Source of the DNA: Acidimicrobiales bacterium
Lineage (GTDB): Bacteria; Actinomycetota; Acidimicrobiia; Acidimicrobiales; Poriferisodalaceae
Reading direction: 5' to 3'
DNA: 5,088 nt
Assembly (NCBI GenBank): GCA_030749275.1
Contig: JASMKJ010000018.1
Location: forward strand, 1 to 5,088
In this document: positions 1-5,088 of the stretch, in pieces
Layout of the letters: every line of letters starts with the position of its first letter
How positions within the stretch are numbered: position 1 is the first letter of the stretch
Notes under the pieces: generated by a model
Database searches by the model: none
What the model was told of the DNA's origin: nothing
Seen by the model: the letters and a program-made list of their open reading frames with translations, nothing else
Program-made: the position numbers and the translations under genes

Positions 1-573
1 TGCATCAGTGACAGATGCCTTGACCGATGCTATGTGACTGACATCAACACGCTTCACCGCTACGGGAGTTAACGCCTTGACTAACGCCATTGTGACGTGG
101 GCGGGCGTGACCCCTTCAAGGAGATCGGGAGCAAGCGATAAGAACTGTCGATCCGGACCAGTGGTTCGCGGATAACTAAATGAAGCATCCTTGCTCATTT
201 GTCGTAGCGCGGTCGCAACGGTCTTGAAGGTTTGACATTCGAGAAGCCGCGCGAGGAGGAGATCCCTTTCCTCCCACAGGCCGAGTTCTTCGTCAAGGTC
301 ACCATCATTCTGGTCGGGCAACAAGCGCCGCGTCTTTAACTCAACAAGGGTGGCTGCAATTAAAAGGAACTCGGTCGCTAGCTCGAGGTCGACTCGCGGA
401 CCCGAAGAAGGCGCCGGTCTGACGGAACCAAGAATTTTGTCCATCTCTACGAGGTAAGCGTCCACAATGCCCGCTAACGAAATCTCATATATGTCGACCT
501 CTTGGTCGAGGATAAGTCGCAACAAAACGTCAAACGGGCCCTCAAAGACTTCTGTCTGTACCGCATAGGGCAT
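1..573 (-). CDS. scpA: Segregation and condensation protein A, 5' part (cut by window edge)
   Basis: ScpA is the kleisin subunit of the bacterial SMC-ScpA-ScpB condensin, which bridges the SMC heads and helps compact and segregate the chromosome in the cytoplasm. The first 191 codons are visible and contain no stop; the C-terminal winged-helix part that contacts the SMC head lies off the left edge (actinobacterial ScpA is usually about 240-280 residues). Recognition comes from the N-terminal family signature FEGPFDVLLRLI at residues 10-21, then VDIYEISLAGIVDAYL at 26-41 and the helix ATEFLLIAATLVELKTRRLLP at 66-86 (read as ATEFLLIAATL followed by VELKTRRLLP). The ATG at 573 is chosen because homologues begin just before the xYxVxTxxFEGP stretch. 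It has no Shine-Dalgarno sequence. The frame stays open upstream to a TGA near 674, and a GTG at 612 would add 13 residues. scpB would be expected next, outside the window. trpS is divergent. Confidence 0.93.
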   Translation of the reverse strand, partial: MPYAVQTEVFEGPFDVLLRLILDQEVDIYEISLAGIVDAYLVEMDKILGSVRPAPSSGPRVDLELATEFLLIAATLVELKTRRLLPDQNDGDLDEELGLWEERDLLLARLLECQTFKTVATALRQMSKDASFSYPRTTGPDRQFLSLAPDLLEGVTPAHVTMALVKALTPVAVKRVDVSHIASVKASVTDA

Positions 574-695
574 TGAATAACGATAGCGGAGCAAATCACA
601 TTGATGTAACACGCTCAGCTTATCTTTTGGGGCTCTAGCGCCGTCTGTAGCCCTCTTCTGCGGTTTCGGGCTTCAGCTAAGGTACCGTCAAGTCC
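574..695. promoter_or_regulatory. Divergent scpA/trpS promoter region
   Basis: This 122-bp gap separates two start codons that point away from each other, so it should hold promoters for both. Neither start has a usable Shine-Dalgarno sequence: the nearest trpS candidate is AAGG at 679-682, 13 bases from the ATG, which is too far. A TAnnnT -10 candidate sits directly upstream of each start: TATCGT on the minus strand (585-580), six bases before the scpA ATG, and TACCGT on the plus strand (683-688), seven bases before the trpS ATG. That spacing would give leaderless mRNAs, which are common in actinobacteria. No good -35 hexamer is visible on either strand, and no T-box or attenuator-like leader is apparent. 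The region is inferred from gene layout; the individual hexamers are weak evidence. Confidence 0.45.
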
Positions 696-1694
696 ATGAC
701 GAGAGTGCTGTCTGGTATTCAACCCACTGGCGATGTTCACCTTGGAAATTATCTAGGTGCCCTTCGTCAATGGGCGCTTGACCAACACGAACATGACAGC
801 TTCTATTGCGCGGTCGATTTACATGCCATAACTGTCCAACAGAACCCTGAAGAGTTACGTGCCAAGACATTAGAGACCATGGCGACGTTGGTCGCAGTCG
901 GATTGGATCCTGAAGTTTGTACGTTGTTCGTTCAAAGTCACGTTCCGTATCACACTGAACTCTCATGGCTACTCGAATGCACGGTTTCTTTTGGGGAACT
1001 ACGTCGAATGACCCAATTCAAAGACAAATCCACGAAGCAAGGCGACGGCAGTCAGGAGCACGTATCTGCTGGTCTCTTTACTTACCCGGCGTTGATGGCC
1101 GCGGATATTTTGATTTACGACGCTGACCGAGTGCCTGTTGGAGACGATCAACGACAGCATCTGGAGTTGACTCGCGATGTCGCGGACAGATTCAATTCCC
1201 GTTACGGAGAGACCTTTGTGTTGCCTTCAGCCGCTATACCGCAGATCGCCGCGCGCGTGATGGATCTCCAAGAACCAACCAACAAGATGTCGAAGTCCGC
1301 GGAATCTGCCTTGGGTGCCGTCGGTATCTTCGAAGATGTCGAGTCGATTGCAAAGAAATTCAAACGAGCAGTCACGGACTCGAGTAACGAGGTCCGATTC
1401 GATTTCGAATCCAAACCCGGTGTGTCGAACCTTTTGTCAATCTTGGGGGCCGCGACGGACAGGGATCCCGAACTTCTCGCGGAGCAATACACGCAATATG
1501 GTGCCTTGAAAGCCGACGCAGCAGACGCCGTGATCAGCGTTCTCGAACCGGTTCAACTGCGTCGATCTGAACTTCTCGCTGATCCGGCCGAACTTGACCG
1601 GATTATCGCGCGGGGTGCACAGAAGGCCTGCGAGGTTGCCTCTGTGACGGTACGCCGAGCCAAGGAAGCTATGGGGTTTCTATCTCCGAGTTAG
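696..1694 (+). CDS. trpS: Tryptophan--tRNA ligase (tryptophanyl-tRNA synthetase)
   Basis: This class Ic aminoacyl-tRNA synthetase activates tryptophan with ATP and loads it onto tRNA-Trp in the cytoplasm, normally as a homodimer. The 332-residue length is normal for a bacterial TrpS. Visible signatures in order: GIQPTGDVHLGNYLGA at residues 7-22, in which HLGN is the HIGH-type ATP motif; the GLFTYPALMAADIL stretch at 126-139, part of the tryptophan pocket; VGDDQRQHLELTRDVADRFN at 148-167, where GDDQ replaces the more usual GEDQ; and NKMSKS at 196-201, the second ATP-binding motif. The C-terminal third (about 245-330) is the helical anticodon-recognition region. The start fits because homologues begin MxRVLSGIQPTG. 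It is the only plus-strand gene here, divergent from scpA and convergent with the membrane-protein gene after 17 bp. All key motifs are intact, so it should be functional. Confidence 0.97.
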   Translation: MTRVLSGIQPTGDVHLGNYLGALRQWALDQHEHDSFYCAVDLHAITVQQNPEELRAKTLETMATLVAVGLDPEVCTLFVQSHVPYHTELSWLLECTVSFGELRRMTQFKDKSTKQGDGSQEHVSAGLFTYPALMAADILIYDADRVPVGDDQRQHLELTRDVADRFNSRYGETFVLPSAAIPQIAARVMDLQEPTNKMSKSAESALGAVGIFEDVESIAKKFKRAVTDSSNEVRFDFESKPGVSNLLSILGAATDRDPELLAEQYTQYGALKADAADAVISVLEPVQLRRSELLADPAELDRIIARGAQKACEVASVTVRRAKEAMGFLSPS

Positions 1695-1711
1695 CCATTG
1701 ACATGATGTAG

Positions 1712-2350
1712 CTATAGCTGGGTCTCGCCATCTCGTTTTAATTTCCCTCCCCGAAAGACTGAGACATCTGGGACGTTTGATGTCGTTTCGTCTGACCACC
1801 ACCTCCGAAACCCGTAAACAAAGATCGCGATACCGGCGACGTTGACGAGAGTGCCTACTTCGGTTACTAGGGTCGCCAGTCCTGCTCCTAGGACGATGAC
1901 AGCAAGGCCCCAGGCCATCGTCCTGACATGACGGTTATTGAGACGCAAAGGGGGGCGCCGTTTGCGGTTTCGCTCTTCGATCGTCTCGATGCGGCCGGTT
2001 TCTAATCGAGCCTCGAGCAGGAGCACTTCTTCCTCTGTGATCTCCGGGGCCATTTGCGCTACGGCATGATCTTCTGCAGCATGGACTGCCGTTTCTATGT
2101 CTTGAGGTGCCGGCGATCCGCTGGCTACTCGTTCAGCGGCCTCAGGATCTCTCTCAATGAGCCAGTCCCGAAAGGGCACCAGCGCTCGGTCGATTAGTAG
2201 GCGTTCTTCTTTAGATAGCTGGGATCGAGCTTTTTGTCGGACCTTTGAGGTTGCCTCATCCACCGGTCGCAACTTGAACGTTCCGACCCTATCTCCATAG
2301 GTCTGGGCAATAACGCTCTTCAATCGCTCAGTTATTTGTGCCGCTTCCAT
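1712..2350 (-). CDS. Hypothetical membrane protein with two C-terminal TM helices
   Basis: I do not recognise a family for this 212-residue protein. The first 130 residues are soluble-looking, highly charged and mostly predicted helical: a basic and mixed part at 1-60, then an acidic part with runs such as EITEEEVLLLEARLE at 103-117. A basic patch, RNRKRRPPLRLNNRHVR, follows at 127-143 and leads directly into two hydrophobic segments at about 145-163 and 166-184, joined by a very short turn. The tail of about 28 residues is polar and basic. The positive-inside rule suggests that both the long N-terminal domain and the tail face the cytoplasm, with the two helices forming a hairpin. There is no signal peptide. 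The ATG lies 9 bp after the HD-gene stop and has no clear ribosome-binding site, so translation is probably coupled. It is the last gene of the operon. It appears to be a real gene because of its position, length and coherent topology. Confidence 0.8.
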   Translation of the reverse strand: MEAAQITERLKSVIAQTYGDRVGTFKLRPVDEATSKVRQKARSQLSKEERLLIDRALVPFRDWLIERDPEAAERVASGSPAPQDIETAVHAAEDHAVAQMAPEITEEEVLLLEARLETGRIETIEERNRKRRPPLRLNNRHVRTMAWGLAVIVLGAGLATLVTEVGTLVNVAGIAIFVYGFRRWWSDETTSNVPDVSVFRGGKLKRDGETQL

Positions 2351-2359
2351 ACATCATTC

Positions 2360-2914
2360 TTACACGGCGAATTGGTCTGCTCGCCGCAGGACCTCTGCCC
2401 TTTTGTTCTCTACAGTCCATTCGGTCGGCGGTAAGTGATGTTGTGCCGCCCATTTCACGACGAACTCGTCGCTTCCAGCGTCTCTGAGGATGTCAGACCC
2501 AATATGTGGGTAGTTCATGAATGAACCCAGACCCGACAGAAGCCCTGTTTGTCTCGTCCAGCGATCGATTCTCTCTTGAGTTGCTAACGGCTTGATGATG
2601 GCGGCGGCAACCCGCGTGAAGATTCCTGATTGAACCGCAATCTTGCCCACATCATGCAATAGACCGGCCGTAACGACGATGACGTCATCCGGTAGGTCGT
2701 CTTTGGCTATTTTGGCGACCGAAATCGAATGGGATTGGTCGGGTGGCGACATCTTGATCCATAGCTCGAACTCGCTCACGCTAAGCGATTCCTTGACCCA
2801 AATGACATCTGCTGAAGTCGGCCCAGTACCGATCAAAGTTGAAAAGAACCGTCGTGCGAGGTGGCTGAACTGAGTGCCATTTCGTGGAGCAAACCTATTC
2901 ATCTTCTGTCTCAT
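2360..2914 (-). CDS. HD-domain metal-dependent phosphohydrolase family protein
   Basis: The HD superfamily covers metal-dependent phosphohydrolases acting on nucleotides, cyclic dinucleotides and related phosphoesters; the substrate here is unknown. In the 184-residue protein the likely ligands are H62 (in SHSISVAK), H87-D88 (in GLLHDVGK), H137 (in NYPHIG), H159-H160 (in AAQHHLPP) and D180 (in RRADQF). This H...HD...H...HH...D order is complete and resembles HD-GYP domains, but the GYP sequence after the double His is absent (LPPTEW instead). The first 50 residues form a small leader domain ending in ELWIKMSPPDQ. No signal peptide or transmembrane helix is seen. The gene overlaps the end of xerD. 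The start could be the ATG at 2914 (20-bp overlap) or the one at 2902 (8-bp overlap, ATGAATAG); neither has a strong ribosome-binding site. Similar proteins occur in Acidimicrobiia genomes, as far as I recall. Family is confident, function is not. Confidence 0.87.
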   Translation of the reverse strand: MRQKMNRFAPRNGTQFSHLARRFFSTLIGTGPTSADVIWVKESLSVSEFELWIKMSPPDQSHSISVAKIAKDDLPDDVIVVTAGLLHDVGKIAVQSGIFTRVAAAIIKPLATQERIDRWTRQTGLLSGLGSFMNYPHIGSDILRDAGSDEFVVKWAAQHHLPPTEWTVENKRAEVLRRADQFAV

Positions 2915-3866
2915 CCAACTTGACTTCTGAACGGGGGTGGGCCTGCACGTGCCGCGCTCGAAGTTCCTCGTCTCTCAGAGCGGTGTATCGCTGGGTGTTC
3001 CTAATGGAGACGTGACCCAAAAAGTCCTGCACGAAACGTATGTCGGCTCCGTTCACCAACATGTGGGTTGCACATGAATGACGCAGCACGTGAGGGGTTA
3101 ACAACTTTCGATCCAGACCGACCTTGTCGCCATGACGTCGCACAATTCCCCAGGCACCCATGCGTGACAAGCGAGTTCCCAGCGTCGGCCCCGCCAAGCT
3201 TAGGAACACTGCTGTCTCTACTTTTCTCTGCTCGGACCCTCTGCGAAGTGTCAGGGCGGCTTCGCGGCCGGCTCCGCTCATCCACTGTGACAAAGCGGCG
3301 TGAGCTTCCGCCCCGAGTGGGACGATGCGCTCCCTCCGCCCTTTACCGAATACCCGTAAGTGTTGCTCGTCGATGTACACATCATCTGTATTGAGACCAA
3401 TGAGCTCCCCCACTCGCAAACCGCATCCGTAGAGGACTTCGAGTACCGCGCGATCTCGGTAGGTCGCCGGATCATCACCCGCTGGAGACTCAAGAAGCGA
3501 TTCGATTTGTTGGTATGTCAATGCCTTGGGAGGGCCATCACGGACGGTGGGTACTGCGATTCCTTCGCTGGGATCCGCGACAAGTACCTCAGCCTCAAGA
3601 TGCAAGTAGGTGAAGAACTGTCTGATTGCCACGACAGCTCTAGCTACCGTTGAAGTCTGGTACTTCGACTCATAAAGATGTTCCACATAAGAGGCGATGT
3701 GATCTTCATCCACGGTCTTCAAGCGTCGACCGGTTGAATCTACCCAAACAAGGAACGCGTTCAGATCTAGCTCGTATGACTCTTTTGTTGTTGGCGTTCG
3801 ACCCTCGTTTGCGACCTTCCATCTCAAGAATTGGTCCAGCCACAACGTTTCTTCGTTAGTGGTCAT
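2895..3866 (-). CDS. xerD: Site-specific tyrosine recombinase, XerC/XerD family
   Basis: Xer recombinases resolve chromosome dimers by strand exchange at the dif site near the replication terminus. Using the ATG at 3866 the product is 323 residues, slightly longer than the usual 295-310. An N-terminal SAM-like core-binding domain (about 5-95) precedes the catalytic domain (about 112-305). All six catalytic residues are present: R151 (CGLRVGEL), K175 (FGKGRRER), H259 and R262 (HVLRHSCATH), H285 (LGHVSIRNT) and the nucleophile Y294 (TQRYTAL). The ending QAHPRSEV is XerD-like. About 10 extra residues lie near 200-218, before the FLSLAGP strand. The frame stays open to an ATG at 3938, but that start would overlap the NUDIX gene by 68 bp and add a sequence unlike homologues. 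The chosen ATG sits 4 bp after the NUDIX stop, implying coupling. Adjacent pyrG and NUDIX genes match the actinobacterial xerD locus, which supports a housekeeping rather than phage integrase role. Confidence 0.93.
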   Translation of the reverse strand: MTTNEETLWLDQFLRWKVANEGRTPTTKESYELDLNAFLVWVDSTGRRLKTVDEDHIASYVEHLYESKYQTSTVARAVVAIRQFFTYLHLEAEVLVADPSEGIAVPTVRDGPPKALTYQQIESLLESPAGDDPATYRDRAVLEVLYGCGLRVGELIGLNTDDVYIDEQHLRVFGKGRRERIVPLGAEAHAALSQWMSGAGREAALTLRRGSEQRKVETAVFLSLAGPTLGTRLSRMGAWGIVRRHGDKVGLDRKLLTPHVLRHSCATHMLVNGADIRFVQDFLGHVSIRNTQRYTALRDEELRARHVQAHPRSEVKLDETEDE

Positions 3867-3870
3867 CTGA

Positions 3871-4431
3871 CTAATCGGCCAACCTCTGACGCACAAGCAA
3901 CAGACCCGCAACTGTTTTCGCGTCCATAATTTCTCCACTAGAGATCATCGATGGAACCTCATCCAGAGCAACGGTCTCCACGGTCATCGACTCTTCTTCG
4001 ATTCCATCGGCTCGGCGTTCGGTCCACGAGAGATCTCGTGCTAGGTAGATGGAGATTGACTCGTCGGTGAATCCGACCGCGGTCGCTAGTGTCGCTAAAT
4101 GCTCCATGGTCTCAGCGACACAACCCACCTCTTCTTCTAGCTCGCGACGGGCTGTTTCTATTTCCGATTCGCCATCTTTGTCGCGGAGACCTGCAGGAAG
4201 TTCGAGTAGCCAATCATGTAGTGGTGTCCGGAATTGGCGGACAAGTAAGACGTGCTGTCCATCATTGGTGATCGGAGCGATTGCGACGGCCCCGCGGTGT
4301 CGCACTATGTCTCGATCAAATGTCTCCCCAGCAGCGTTAACCCAGCTGGTCGAATACAGGTCAAAGGCATATCCAGAATGCAGCAACTCTTCACTGACAA
4401 GTAAATACTCAGGGTCGGGTGAGCCGACCAC
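3871..4431 (-). CDS. NUDIX hydrolase, ADP-ribose pyrophosphatase type
   Basis: Members of this group cleave ADP-ribose or related nucleoside diphosphate sugars to AMP and ribose 5-phosphate, using Mg2+ in the cytoplasm. The 186-residue protein has the N-terminal strand domain typical of dimeric ADP-ribose pyrophosphatases, with the conserved stretch HVLLVRQFRTPLHDWLLELP at 60-79. The NUDIX box follows: G81, E88, then RELEEEVG at 96-103, with metal ligands E97, E100 and E101 in the usual places. There are six rather than five residues between G81 and E88, as I recall for the mycobacterial Rv1700 protein, so the motif is variant but not broken. GFTDESISIYLA at 120-131 matches the loop carrying an extra catalytic glutamate in this group. 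The start codon is GTG, 3 bp after the pyrG stop, with GGTGG about 8 bases upstream as a weak ribosome-binding site. The substrate assignment is by family; other NDP-sugars remain possible. Confidence 0.92.
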   Translation of the reverse strand: MVGSPDPEYLLVSEELLHSGYAFDLYSTSWVNAAGETFDRDIVRHRGAVAIAPITNDGQHVLLVRQFRTPLHDWLLELPAGLRDKDGESEIETARRELEEEVGCVAETMEHLATLATAVGFTDESISIYLARDLSWTERRADGIEEESMTVETVALDEVPSMISSGEIMDAKTVAGLLLVRQRLAD

Positions 4432-4434
4432 TGT

Positions 4435-5088
4435 TCAATCCACCGACTCCGTACTCGACTCCAAGAGCTTTGGATTTCGACCCTCTGCGCGACCAAGGGC
4501 AGCCTCCACCAGGCCTCTGAACAGCGGGGCTGGTCGATCGGGGCGGCTCATGAATTCAGGATGTGCTTGGGTACCGACCCAGAACGGGTGGGATTCAAGT
4601 TCGATAAATTCCACTAACCGGCCATCGGGTGAAATTCCGCTGCACTTGAGCCCTTGCTCTTCCATCGCAGCGCGATAGTCGTTGTTGACTTCATATCGGT
4701 GCCGATGTCGTTCATATATGAGGGCTTCGCCATATAGGGCTGCTACGGTGCTGCCCTCCGCAAGTCGCGCCGGGTACAGGCCAAGTCTCATCGTTCCACC
4801 CATGTCCGTTATCTCGCGTTGTGAATCCATCAAGTCGACCACCGGGTGTGAGGTGGTCGGGTCGAACTCGCGGCTATTGGCTCCCACTAGACCCAATTGG
4901 TTTCTGCAGAACTCCGTCACCATGACCTGCAAACCCAAGCAAATACCTAGACAAGGGACCTCATGTTGTCGGGCGTATTGGGCAGCAGCGATCTTGCCTT
5001 CAATGCCTCGCTCTCCGAACCCACCAGGAATAATCATGCCATCGAGGTGGCTTAGTCGTCCCTCGGCCAGTAAACCTTCGACGTCTTC
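4435..5088 (-). CDS. pyrG: CTP synthase, C-terminal glutaminase part (cut by window edge)
   Basis: CTP synthase makes CTP from UTP, ATP and glutamine in pyrimidine synthesis. Only the last 217 residues are visible; the N-terminal synthase domain and the true start lie beyond the right edge, and the frame is open to the last base. The visible part is the class I glutamine amidotransferase domain. It shows [13 protein letters not shown] at fragment residues 16-28 (oxyanion strand), the nucleophile Cys50 in GICLGLQ, and His176 with Glu178 in AHPEF, completing the Cys-His-Glu triad. The PyrG-specific stretches MGGTMRLG (97-104) and [10 protein letters not shown] (126-135) distinguish it from other amidotransferases. 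The first internal Met, encoded at 5037, is inside the domain and is not a start. The last 15 or so residues are a variable serine- and glutamate-rich tail. The gene heads the visible operon, with the NUDIX gene beginning 3 bp downstream. No damage is seen. Confidence 0.96.
   Translation of the reverse strand, partial: EDVEGLLAEGRLSHLDGMIIPGGFGERGIEGKIAAAQYARQHEVPCLGICLGLQVMVTEFCRNQLGLVGANSREFDPTTSHPVVDLMDSQREITDMGGTMRLGLYPARLAEGSTVAALYGEALIYERHRHRYEVNNDYRAAMEEQGLKCSGISPDGRLVEFIELESHPFWVGTQAHPEFMSRPDRPAPLFRGLVEAALGRAEGRNPKLLESSTESVD

Noticed and set aside
574..612. A longer scpA start at the GTG at 612
   Set aside because: No ribosome-binding site supports it and homologues start near the 573 ATG; kept only as an alternative.
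688..966. A minus-strand open frame covering the trpS start
   Set aside because: It is antisense to the HIGH-motif region of trpS and its product has no recognisable features.
1710..1719. Palindrome AGCTATAGCT between trpS and the membrane-protein gene
   Set aside because: It is AT-centred, has no loop and no T-run, and overlaps a stop codon; too weak for a terminator and short enough to be chance.
2678..2689. Palindrome GATGACGTCATC inside the HD gene
   Set aside because: It encodes part of the conserved DDVIV helix, does not extend beyond 12 bp, and no second copy was noticed; probably chance.
3068..3394. A 108-codon plus-strand open frame opposite xerD
   Set aside because: The opposing frame carries intact recombinase catalytic residues; this one has no motif or ribosome-binding site.
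3867..3938. A longer xerD start at the ATG at 3938
   Set aside because: It would overlap the NUDIX gene by 68 bp and add a cysteine-rich leader unlike Xer proteins; the ATG at 3866 gives the expected N-terminus.
4049..4678. A 209-codon plus-strand open frame opposite the NUDIX and pyrG genes
   Set aside because: It is serine- and arginine-rich with no recognisable motif, spans two strongly supported opposing genes, and is a typical antisense shadow.
4435..5037. A separate 200-residue amidotransferase starting at the ATG at 5037
   Set aside because: The frame stays open past this Met to the window edge, and the upstream residues (LSHLDG) continue the CTP synthase domain, so it is an internal Met of pyrG.

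Overview
The window reads as chromosomal housekeeping DNA from an actinobacterium, most likely of Acidimicrobiia type. This rests on three things. Gene order pyrG - NUDIX hydrolase - xerD, with scpA nearby, is an actinobacterial arrangement (in Mycobacterium tuberculosis pyrG, Rv1700 and Rv1701 are adjacent, with scpA a few genes away). ScpA and TrpS have sequences typical of the phylum. The HD-domain protein behind xerD resembles one I associate with Acidimicrobiia. Base composition looks only moderately GC-rich by eye (not computed), low for a classic high-GC actinobacterium, which would suit an aquatic or uncultured lineage. The lineage call is inference.

Layout. 1-573 (minus) is the 5' part of scpA, cut by the left edge. 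574-695 is a 122-bp divergent promoter region. 696-1694 (plus) is trpS. After a 17-bp gap comes a tight minus-strand block, read from right to left: the C-terminal glutaminase part of pyrG (4435-5088, start beyond the right edge), a NUDIX hydrolase of the ADP-ribose pyrophosphatase type (3871-4431), a XerC/XerD tyrosine recombinase (2895-3866), an HD-domain phosphohydrolase (2360-2914) and an unrecognised two-helix membrane protein (1712-2350).

The five genes of the block are separated by 3 bp, 4 bp, an overlap of 8 or 20 bp, and 9 bp, so they are almost certainly one operon with translational coupling. It joins CTP synthesis, nucleotide-derivative clean-up, chromosome dimer resolution and two poorly described products. 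scpA, a chromosome condensation gene, lies on the same strand beyond the block, separated from it by the oppositely oriented trpS.

I see no RNA genes, insertion sequences, CRISPR arrays, long repeats or prophage signs, and no convincing intrinsic terminator. No exotic system is evident. The least explained items are the HD protein, which has an HD-GYP-like set of metal ligands without the GYP motif, and the membrane protein at the end of the operon.
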